DNA of 64,000 nt from Antedon mediterranea (lineage: Eukaryota; Echinodermata; Crinoidea; Comatulida; Antedonidae), in contig NC_092674.1 in the NCBI RefSeq assembly GCF_964355755.1, positions 27,576,001 to 27,640,000 of the forward strand. Direction: 5' to 3'. Positions 35,001 to 47,000 of this stretch are shown here, in pieces. The notes beneath the pieces are model-generated. The model did no database searches. It was not told the origin of the DNA and was given only the letters and a program-made list of their open reading frames with translations. Positions within the stretch are counted from its first letter, which is position 1; every line of letters begins with the position of its first letter. Both the position numbers and the translations under genes were made by a program.

Positions 35001-38000
35001 TATTTTTATTTTATGTCTTTAGGCAATGTGGCCAAGAATTACCAATAGTAAATTAATCACTGTCCTATCAGATAGGTGGTACATGTGCCACATGTGACGC
35101 GACACTGTTACGGAACAAGTAATTCCATATTACATGAAGACAGTATACAGGGCAAATGGTGGGAATTGATGGGTTAACAACAACATTTTGAGGTATGAAT
35201 TCATTAATTCTTGAACATTTAGAATTTAGATAATGAAATAAAAAAACAAAGTACATAAAGTTATATAAATGTTTGCATTTTGTAAAATATTAAATCCTCG
35301 TGTAGACTTATACGTTTTGTATTTTTGTATTTATCTCTTCTAATCTGCTCTTCGTTATTCGTTCTTTTATCTCCAAATTCATCCATTTTTATATCCATTA
35401 TTTTATCTATTGAACCATTAACTCATCCGTTCATTATAGACACAGCCTTTCCATTCGGTAATCAAATCCATCAATTAGATCTTCCTTAATCTTTATTTAT
35501 ACACTCATCCATATTATTATTATCCCTTTTTCTCATCTATCCAGTCCTTTTTATTGTGTATACATTAATGTATTCATCGATAATACATCAACACCTCTTC
35601 TATCATTAAAATATGTATTACAGTTTGATTACACAAACATAATATGAAGATTTTAATCAGTTTTAATGGTAACACTATCGAACTACATATCATGTGAACT
35701 GCAACAAATAGACAATCAAATAACGTGATGCGATGAACTTTAAAATTATATATAAAAAAAGTAAACTGATTAATCCAACAATATTGACATAATTTTACTC
35801 GCGTAATATTGTAAACATCTACTTTGTCTAATTGAATAATCATGAAGAAGAGTGTGTGTTTTGTAAATTGTTGGAATAGAACAAGTGTCTCCTGTCGCCA
35901 TTATAATCCGTGTATTAGAGCTATTTGGAGTGCGCAGCCAATTCGGTGCATTCGAGAGTCAAGGGATGGTAACAAATCCATAGTTTGCAAACAAATTTTC
36001 CTGATGGAGGATTGATTTGTTTGGTATATATCCAGTAAAGCTTGTTTCCCACTAGAACGCAGCAGCAACGCAATTATATCGATACAACGCAAGTAATTTT
36101 ACTCAAACCACCTAAACATGTTGCCTTTATTAAGATAGCGAAGTAAACCCTATGAATTCACGAGCTAACAGAACTCAGTCGTCGCCAAATTCAGGACGGA
36201 GGCATGATTGCCAGAGAATGAACTCTGACCTTTCTGGATCGGAAGGCGGTAGTAACAGATCATGGAATTGCCCCTTCTGATTTGTCAAGTTACTAATGAG
36301 AAACTTAACGTTTCTTTAAAAAAAAAGTTATCTGCAACAAGTGAAGAGAGTGGTGCTCCGGCTATATTTCAACTAAAAAACGAATTTATTTTACTTGCTA
36401 TCAAACATTTAATCCATTTGTATAGTTAGTTAGTACAGAGGACAATACATAATTATATAGGTTATGTGTTAAGATCATTAGGATCACAAACAATTAAGAG
36501 AGACTAAAACATTAATGCTATCGTGTTCTATTAAAGTCACAGCAAAATGACTTTCAGTTAATACTTCTCCAAAAAACAAGCATTCGACCATTATTCTTTT
36601 AATATAAAAGAAAAGAAAAATTTGGAAAATTCATTTAAATTCAGCCTCATGTTGAAGTCAATGCCTAGAAACAGTTTACAAATATCCTTTCGGAAAGGAA
36701 TATTTAAAAAAAAAGAAAGGCATAACAAACCATTAACAATTTTGAAACTTTTTCCCATTTCTCAGTTTGTCGACCTACTCAAATAGCATCAATCTACTTC
36801 TGTTTTAATTTAATTTTTGTATCTATGTTTTCTTCAGAATCGTAAAATCGGAAACGACAGAAAAGTAGGTCGTTGTTCTAAATCTATGTTGCGTTGTTCA
36901 TCGTTTTGAAAAATATATGCAAAACAAATTATTTTAAGTACCAAAGTCGAGCGAAGCATTTAACTTTTAACAGATTGGTTCAGAAGCGTTAATAACTTAC
37001 TCGAATCGGTTTTCCGTCATGCGCGTTGACCTGCTTTGAGGCTGACAGCATCTTCAGTGCCATAATGGCAACTTTCTGAGCATGCGTGGACGATGCTTTA
37101 TGCAAGCCCCCAGCAACACAATACGCATCTCCAATAGTCTCCACCTGAAATATAATATAGATTTACTATTATCTTTATTATTAAAACATGTTTATCCAGG
37201 ATTACATAATCAGATAAAAGAAAAAGCTGTTTTGCATTACGATTCTGTCTTAAATACAAAATAAATTGTTGAAAAAAGTTTAGTTTTTTGAAAAGAAATG
37301 AGATCGATATTTAAGAGTTTAAATTGTTACGAATTTCTTAATTTTACGTACCGTATTTATATTATTTACAATGCACTACATGTGTTTAAAGTTCATCATT
37401 TACCTATAATTGTATGTCCTATTTTAGTTTTACAACTAAACAGAAACAGTGCATCTTTAATTTGATCTCGTCTCGTTTAGTGAGAAAAACAATTTTAAAC
37501 AAATATAAAATAAACATTTTATAAATAGTAATACTGTACATCTATTTCTCTTCTTTTTTTCAAATAGCAAAAATGTAAGAAAACATTAAGATTATGCCAT
37601 CAAGTACAGTAACTGGCCCACCACCTAAGTTTACTTTTCTAGTATCCCATTTTTTTGTATCCAAATTTAAATAATTGTCAACGCAAGAAGGACGCGAACC
37701 TTACTTTATTAAATCTATCTATAAATATGTGATTACTCTTTAACTTTAAAAAAAAACATTTAAAACATACAATTACTTTCATAACCAAGATGAATCAAAT
37801 ATAAATGTCAGTAGCCTACATAAAGTGAATTTAATTGGTCATGGATTGTTTCCAATTTGCATAATATGTACGTCATTCTCTCTCATTACTTGTTACTTTC
37901 ACGGTAGCATGACACTTAAAAAGGCAAAATTACTTTAATCATAAAATTAATTTGTTAAATGCCTTTAACCAGCTGTACAAGATCAATTCCAACGACAAGC

Positions 38001-41000
38001 ACGAACAGTAATAGGCTTAGTTAGCTGTTTGATTTCGTAACTTTACTACAACATGTCATCAATCAATAGTTTCTTATACAAAATTGTTTCTTTAATGGAC
38101 TTCTTCAAATAATAATTATCGAAATATTTGTCTAAATTAGTCAATTACCCCAACTACTCCAGAAGAATCTTTACAAAATTGTAAATCAAAAGCCGATCAC
38201 GTGATATTAGTAAATCAAGGTAAATCATTCCAGTAACAAGAGTGACGTCATTATATTGTATAATACATAGTATTTTAAATTTCCTTATGTAGGCTAACAT
38301 TAGAGGTTGTTTCGTCGGTGTTCAAACGCTTATATAAAATTTACTTTTATGAACATGTAAAATTGGCGATGTCTGACGAATATCACCGAAGAAAACTGAA
38401 ACAATTTCTCCAAAACGAAATAAAGTAAAGTACATAGTTGAGTATAAAAAACAGTTGTTTTAAAATATATTGATGTTAGTTATGTACCTCGCCAACAAAA
38501 TAATGTATACAGTATTAGTAAAGGGTCAAATGCCTAACGTTTTGAAATAAAATTCGCGAAAAAGGAATAACTGAATGACATTCTAAACCATGTTTTATTT
38601 CTTTTTGGAAGTACACACGTAACTATTTATTCGTCATGCAAACATTTTTAATTTATCGTTGAAAAACAAAAATTTGATATCGTACTAAAATGGTACAAAC
38701 ACAAATGAAAGGGCAATACAAAATTATACATAAAGATCTAAGTGAAGATTAGGTGTTTTTTTTGCAACACAATAACTTCAACATAAACAAACAATAATTA
38801 CCATATAAGGGTATGAATTTAAAATGTTTAATCTATCGGTATAAAAATCCTTTTAACGTCGATTAATCTAGCGTCGTTTTTATGGGTGAAAATAGAACAA
38901 GGTTAGTTGTGTAAAATTTATTACGATTATTAATTCAGTCATTTTATATTTTATAACCATAACATCGTTATGGCAGTTTGCGATTTGCATACATAAAAAA
39001 AATAAAATCCGAAGATCCAAATTTGTTTTTTCTGAATTATAAAGATAGAAAAATATTAAATACAATGATCTTTAATGACTTTTTGTGAAGTATCTCGACT
39101 ATTTGGATTTACAGTTCGTTGCGCTGTCATCTGTCTGTAGCACTGTGTACATGGTTTAAGTGAGGAAGCTAGATTTACATTGAGCAACGTTGGAAAATAT
39201 AACTTTAAAGACTGTTCCAAAAATGGATACACAATCTGTTCTCACATCTTAAAACTCTGTCTACACCATCAAATTGACAAAAAGGTGTGATGTGCCCAAA
39301 TATGGTATATGACGACATCATGTCCATATATGGGCACATCATATTTGTTGTCACATACAGTTTGATAATGTAGACAGAGCTTAGTGACAACTCGACGATA
39401 GTGGTTATGGACGTCTGCATGCGAGCATTATTGATGTGCCCAAATATGGTATATGACTTCATGTCCATATATGGGCACATCATAAAGTTTGATAATGTAG
39501 ACAGAGCTTAGTGACAACTCGACGATAGTGGTTATGGACGTCTGCATGCGAGCATTATTGATGTGCCCAAATATGGTATATGACTTTATGTCCATATATG
39601 GGCACATCATAAAGTTTGATAATGTAGACAGAGCTTAGTGACAACTCGACGATAGTGGTTATGGACGTCTGCATGCGAGCATTATATTGTAGCACGAACG
39701 ACGAAATAGTGTTTTAATAACTCTATATTTACTATTCACAATATAATTCATATTGTTATAATTATAAATTATTAAAGCCAATGTCTACTCGAGTAGCCAA
39801 CCAACATCAATCTCTATAATTTGGCTGTCTGTAAATTTAAATTAAAATGCTTAAAGATGTTTAATTATAAAATTGTTACTTAACTTGGTTTATATAATTA
39901 TATTTTTTTAAATAACAATCAATACATTCAGGGTCTTAATATATTATATTGACCAACAACAAATATATATAGACAACTGTATCGTGATTGGCAACAGCAC
40001 GTATACATTTTACGTGCAAAAAGATCAGCTATTGCGCAATTTGCGCATATAAAGTAACTCATAAAGTATGTCATATGTATTTACTTTCTATATTCCTTTA
40101 CGATTACTGAGTATCGTCGATTAACTTTTCTAAATTAATGCGAGTAAAGCCATTAAATCATAAATGTTTAAAATATTCAAATGGAAAAGTAACTTACTTT
40201 GTAAACATCGAGGAATTCACAGAACGTATCGAATTCTGTATATAGTGTGTTGAGCATATTGACTACCATCATTGGCGTGGCAGTAGCGCAGATGGCTGTA
40301 AAGCCAACCAAATCAGAGAAAAGCATGGTAACAGAGTCTATTGTTTTAGTTTCCACTGGTTCATCCCGCCAAAGTTTCTTGGCAACATCGGCCGGGAATA
40401 TAGACTCGAGTAAATCAACGTTTTTCTTTCTTTCCGAGTCTAAAGCTTTACTCGTCTGTTCTAATTTATCTTTTAGTTTGTCCATTCGTCTTTTTAGGCC
40501 ATCTTGAGCCTTGGTCTGTTCGCCCATTAGGATGACGTCACGGGTTGCATCGTGAATGGGTATATCGGCTAGGTACAGTCCCCGGCCGGTTAGTTCTTCT
40601 AATTTAGCTACGCACGGTGATCCAAGAAATAATACGCAATCCATTCGTGATAGAAATATCATCTGCCCTTTGATTTCTGTTGCCTGAAATAATATGTATA
40701 ATATAAATAGATTATAATCATATTCTGTGCTCTTTTTTTTTGCCATGACTAAATTTATATTTTTACACTATCTTATTCATCTATTGCAGATTATAGAATA
40801 GTGGGGACAGGTATTTTACTAATTTGTTTAGCGTATAACAAAAGTATTACTGCACCTCACTCAATCGATTCATGAGTAACAACCCTGATCCTTCCCGGGT
40901 TAACCGCGTAAATCACGTCACCACGTACTGTATTACTTATGCGATGCGCATAACTTCATTATCGGACCTCATTTTTTAAAGATTATTTTGGGACGATTGA

Positions 41001-44000
41001 ATCTTTGTGTAATCATCTTACTTTTTTAAAGTTGTATCAATAAGCACCATATTTCACACATCGTGAAATTTCGATCGATACATTCAATTATTACGCGCAC
41101 TTTCGTTGAAAGGCCTTTAATGACTTCAATAATTTGTAGTCATTATATTTCTAAATAAACTATCGCTTTTCTATCGATTTCTGACGTTCGGAAAGTTTGC
41201 AATATCATTAAAGTGATTTTTCCCTTAAAGTTATATAATTGTATTTGTTGCAATGGAATTTGACAAATGGTGTTAAGTTAAAAGCATTTGCCGATTATTG
41301 GAGGACTGTGGATTGTGTGGGATAGTACATAGCGGACGCATGATCTATGGATCATAGATGAAATGACAACTTGCAGTACTTTTTAAAAATGCATCTATTG
41401 CGAGTGAGGTGAAACAGTCCATTTACCGTTGATGCAATGAATATCGATTATGACGGAAAAATGAATAAGTCTAAAAAAGATGTTTTAGCCTTACAGACAA
41501 TATGATATGAAAAAAGGATTTCCCCTTACTTGACCTTCGTAAACTTTGCGATCCATTCATTATATCTCCTCTTTATTGAATATAAATAACCATTTATTAT
41601 TGTCTTGGTAGAATATTAAATGAAAATAGATTTCTAATAATTAAAGTATATTAAACTCCTTAGGCATTTTGGAAGATCTTGATGATGTGCTACCAATGAT
41701 GATGGGCATTTTACTTTTTCTAAGGAAGAGTTATCCGCAGGCGATAATTATTGTCCCACTAACAATTTCCTTATTAAATCAATTCCCTTTCTCTTCATAC
41801 TTAATGTTGTAATCAATAACCTATCAGTTAATAGCTTAATGACGCTAATTAACTACGAACTATTCTGGAAGAAGGCATATTATCTAATGTTATCGACTGA
41901 TTTCCTTACAGAAATATTTCAAAAAAATATTTTTCTAACAACACAGTGCTCCTCGCCTTTTGAACCTAACGTTTTCGATTCTTTCATAAAGAAATGTAAT
42001 GTATTATTCTATGAAAATTCATTTTTCTAACAACATAGCGCTCTTAGTGTTAATTTCTTTCTTTTTTTTTCTTTCTTTTTTTTCTTTCTTTTTTCTTTCT
42101 CTTTCTTTTTCTTTCTTTTTTTCTTTTTCTTTCTTTTTTTTTCTTTCTTTTTCTTTTCTTTCTCTTTCTTTTTCTTTCTTTTTCTTTCTCTTTCTCTTTC
42201 TTTTTCTTTTTCTTTCTTTTTTCTTTTTCTTTCACTTTCTTTTTTTTCTCTTTCTTTTTTTTTCTCTTTCTTTCTCTTTCTCTTTCTTTTTCTTTTTCTT
42301 TCTTTTTTTTCTCTTTCTTTTTTTTTTCTCTTTCTTTTTTTTCTCTTTCTTTCCTTCTCTTTCTTTCTTTCCCCTTTTTTTCTTTCTCTTTCTTTTCTTT
42401 CTTTCTCTTTCTTTTTTTTTCTTTTTTTTTGTTTCTTGCTTTCTTTCTCATTCTTTTTCCTTACCTTCTTCTCTTTTTCTTTATCTCCTTTTCTTTTTTT
42501 TTTATTTCCTTTTATTTTATTTATTTTTTTTTCTTTCTTTTTATTTTAGTCAAATTGTCAATCTTGTTCTGTATAGTTCTACAAAAAACAAGTTTTCCTT
42601 CTCTAACAACATAGTGCTCTTAGTTTTATCTTTCTTCAGTTCTTTTCTTTTTTTTTTCTTTCTTTTTATTTTTAGTTAAATTGTCAATCTTGTTCTGAAT
42701 TCCCAAAACCATGCTGAACTCTATTCATGTGTCTGTCCAAATAAGTTTACTGTCATTTCAACTTATTTACACACGAGTGCATACAAGTTCATGTTAATTT
42801 CATTCGGTATGTACAGCAACTTTACAATATTGATTTCCATGGTAATGTTTCGATTGTATCACACATTTGTTTCATCCTGCCACATACTCTGATGTTTATA
42901 ACTCAAATTTCATGACTCGAGAATAAATATTCAATATAATCATTTTACTCTTTCTGGTTTGTTTTAAGAAACATGTTACTAATGCATATATTTTAAATGT
43001 ATTTTAAAATCCTAATTAATTAGTTAATGTTCAATTTAATTGAAGTTTATACCATGTTAACGTCATTTAAATTTCTAATGTGCATTGTTTGTAATCTCAT
43101 TTTTCATCTTTTTCTGGCATATTGCATAAATGATGAAATGATGAATGGATGTAGTTTTGAAGAAGTGACATGCGCAATTGGACTTAATCCTGGATACAAT
43201 AAGGAACAAAAACTAATCTGCCCCTAAAGAATTAAAAAATTCAAAATTATACTCAAAATAGCACTCCTAACATATTCGTCTTTAAATAGCAATTTGTTTC
43301 TTGCTTTTGTAATTCCATCCTAATCTCTATAATTTCGTCATCAGAATACTCACTAAAAAGCTAAAAATATATCCAACAATTTGGCGCCAACGAAGTAATT
43401 TCGACGTAGCAAACGGCTTACGACGTAGTTTTACATTTTAACGGAAATTGGAGTAAACGAAATATAAACACTATTTCTTGTTGTCACATTTATGTGAATT
43501 GTTTTGCTAGAGTGGGTTCTATTACTAATTCAAAATGGATGAATGAACGCATTTGAATTGTTAATAATTTAACTTTCTGATCGTGACAAGCGACTAAACC
43601 CAGTCTAAGATAAAGACTGAATTTGATAGGAAAATCGGACAACAAACAAATTAATCGTGATGTTGGATTTGAAGCACGTTAAGTACTGTACGCAAATGCA
43701 TAAATCAACAGCCATGTCATGCTTGTCATCCGTAGTTACTGCGCATGAGCATAAGATCTACTACAAAGCATTCATTTAAAACACTATTTTCTAATGTAAC
43801 TAATAAAGTGCTTAAGTATTTAGAATTTTAGAACTTGAATTGTTATATATCCCTGCTGCGCATGTCTGGACTAAATTTGATTTACTAGTATGGTTATATT
43901 GAAACTACTGCGAAAACGATTTCCATTTTTATTCAGATGTTGAAAATGTTAAAAGTGTCAAACGAATTGCTCGGGGTTGGTAATGCAATATTCCTCGCCT

Positions 44001-47000
44001 ATATGTATTATAGATTTAAACCTTTTATATTTTTTTTAAACATCCTATGACATGACCATATTTAGTAATAATAGGGTTATTTTGTAGTAATGTGACGTCA
44101 TATTTCCAATAACTGCCTGTTTAATTTGTGTAGTTGTTGAAATAAAAGTCATGAGGAAAATTCGTTCGATTTTAATAGTAAAAATTGTCAATAGACATCG
44201 ACCTTTGGGCTTAATGTGTTCATGTTGGCATGTTTCGTGTATTACTATTAAATCGACATGCGCACAAATGTGAAATGTTGAGGTGCAAAGGTAATAAAAA
44301 ACGTACATATAGCGAAATCAAAAGCAATGGATCATCCGAACTGTCGCTTTTGATTGGTCAAATTATTTGTGCGATGTCCTAGTGGAGAGCAAGCTTAGAT
44401 GTATCAAACCTGACTCCTAAAAAAAGAGGCTAAAGATTCCCTGGACTCTAGCATCTTTAATTCAAACCGTTGTCAGAAGTTGGTTATTTTGTCGATAGTT
44501 TTCTAGTGTGATTTCTTTAGTTTTATGCTGATAAAACAATCATAATTCAATTTTAAGTCTAATTCAATACACCGATATTTATATTTACCTTTGTAATGAA
44601 AAAATATCATTGACAGAATAAGATGCCACGTGATCTAATTACTGAAATCCAATATGATCTATTATGGAGTAATTATGTAATACATATAAGTTACAAAATG
44701 TTAATGGGGTAGCGAGTATCACAGTGATGCCCAATCAACCCTGTGACTTTTTCGACAAAACAAAACGATGTCGAGTTAAGCTTTGCCGACGCGTGTTTTA
44801 AATTTAATCCTGTTACAGTGTTTTGTTACGAGTTAGAGTAAACTTGTATTTCTGCGCATGCGTAAGAAGTAAAACGGTAACTAGTTCATGCTTTATTAAT
44901 GTCATGTCTGTGAAATATGACACCACAGTGTTTCAAAACTATAATAACATAATAAATATTCATACATTTAATCATCCAAATTGTGAAAGTATCATGACGT
45001 ATATAATAATGATAAGAAGATAATATTTGACTTACCTCCGAAGATTCTTGATTTCCTTTTGTACTGGGTCGTGTTCTTAAAAGATACGGAAAGTTTATAT
45101 GTGCGATGATCGAGTTAAAATTAACCGGGTCAAGAGCTGGTTGTAGAAAGGTCACACATTCACTCATGTTCAAATTTTTTGTTTCACTTCCTTGCGTTAA
45201 AAATCTTAGAACAGAGTGTCCGGCTTGTATAATAGTTAAACTCCGGTCAAAAACAACATGAAACGGAAACGATTTACAGAAGGTCGGTATTTTCACTCTG
45301 GATTCTCCACTAGCGGTTGAGAGGTTGTGCTTTCCTCCAATGAGATCGATCGATTTGTGATCGGATAACGGATGGATAGAGTAAATGCCAGGAGAGCCAT
45401 TTTCTGAGTTCGTTCTTGTTACGTCGACATATGTATTGAAAAGTAGATAAGAAATCATTTTTAGCTGGCCCACCATACTATCTCGTAGAAGTTCGCTGTC
45501 CGAATAAAAGTATAAACGTAACGAATCCGGCTGACGTGAACATCGAAAATACGATAACTGAATGAATAAAGGGAAAACATTATTACATTTTGTCCAAGTA
45601 CTCTCACTTGCACTGATGAAGGGCTAGTGTTGCCCGAAAGCTCTGTTAATTTTTCTGGCTGTTTTACTTTAGTTTTTACGTTTTGATTTAACTTTTTGCT
45701 TATTTTATGTTCTCCATTGAGATCCAGCCACTGATACCCACAGCATTGTAATATTTTCAGTAATTTAATAATAATAATTTATATAATAATAATAATATAA
45801 TAATTTTAATAAATAGTAATTTGGATTTAAAATTAATAAATTGTATTTTTTTTATCTGCGATTTGAGGAAATGTTTGAAAGGATGGTGAAATTGTCGAAA
45901 GCCGTTTAAAAAAAAAGATACATGATATGTATTTGTAGTTATTTCTAGTGATTGATAAGTATGAAAGGAAGAATCTAGATATCAATAAATAACCACTAAA
46001 TTAGGGTGTCGTAAAAATAAGTAAAGACATTTATTATACTTACTTTTTCTTGTCTAATGTTTCCACACTCTTTTACGTATTGCTGCAGTCCATCTAAATT
46101 ACTGTAAAAATCGAACAAAGTTCCTCCGATTGTACCTAAGTCGCGGCGGTGTTTTTCAAAACACAGACAAAAAAATTCTTCTCCAAAACGCTCAATTAAA
46201 ACAGGGTACTCAACACCTGTGGAATAGAGATAAAGATTGTTAATGCTGGTTTATCTTTTTTGAAGAAGAAAAGAAGAAATTTTAAATTTTACAATTTCTG
46301 TATGTTTTTTGCTTTTCCTCGCACCATTTTATTACTTATAATACCGTAATATAAATACATATCATGTTTTGTGTATAAATGTATAATAATAATAATAAAA
46401 ATAATGTAATAAATATGAATAAATGATAATGTTATAACATTGTATTACTTAATAGGATGTCTCTGTACAGCGTTAGCATCGTCATAATCGCTTGAAGATT
46501 AACAAATTAATTAAAAGTTTTAAAAATAGACAAGAAATATTTCTTGCCGCTCGACTTTTTGACGTAACAGTTTAATTGATTCTTCATTAAATGATGTTGT
46601 TTTGATTTGATTGAGCATGCTCAGTCCGAGTTTCCAAATATCCATTTTGTTTAGCCGTAATAAACAAAAAGCTAGTACTGTTTCCTAATGATTCCGTTCT
46701 CTTGGATATAACTGCCTAAAGGACCGGCGCGAAAAGTATGCCTACAAAATGAACACACGATTTTAAAAAGAATCGAGTTTAAATCTCGCAATCTAAAAAT
46801 AGGCCGGTTGGCTTGATAAGTTGAAGTATTACCAATTCAATCAAGTTGATTAAATGATCAGTCTGTAAATTAAAATACAGTTCCTTTCAAAATTAAACAT
46901 GCACTACTTAATTACTGACATCTACCAGTACGCTTTAAACATATACCGTAATTAATGAATGTATCACCATTAGTATTCTTCATCTATTCTATTCATTGAC

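Larger units (their letters stand above)
33281..37000 (-). other. GUCY1A intron 7
   Basis: 3.7 kb, AT-rich. Carries a family A MITE (34118-34286), a family B left half (36036-36105) and, at about 36.14-36.29 kb, a GC-richer block that may be an old SINE on the minus strand (AGAGTTCATTCTC as a poor B box). No further exon. Confidence 0.8.
37145..40197 (-). other. GUCY1A intron 6
   Basis: 3.05 kb, AT-rich, largely featureless from 37.15 to 39.24 kb. Carries the family A MITE and its tandem amplification at 39.25-39.68 kb. No exon seen. Confidence 0.85.
40684..45035 (-). other. GUCY1A intron 5
   Basis: 4.35 kb. Holds the long pyrimidine tract (42.05-42.43 kb), its duplicated flanks, and a family B half (44.31-44.40 kb). 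The 40.75-41.9 and 42.75-44.3 kb parts are AT-rich with no recognisable exon. Confidence 0.85.

Noticed and set aside
36140-36290. SINE on the minus strand of intron 7
   Set aside because: Only a weak B box (AGAGTTCATTCTC) and no A box; kept only as a remark.
39205-39610. Minus-strand open frames repeating [16 protein letters not shown]
   Set aside because: They are the family A MITE hairpin and its tandem copies read in frame; no gene.
40684-40746. Upstream in-frame Met before cyclase exon 6
   Set aside because: It lies beyond a good TTTCAG acceptor, and the exon 5 frame joins exactly at that acceptor; the Met is intronic.
41999-42679. Long Phe/Ser/Leu-rich open frame on the plus strand and Lys/Arg/Glu-rich frame on the minus strand
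   Set aside because: Both are translations of the polypyrimidine tract, which has no stop codons by composition. No domain, no splice context.
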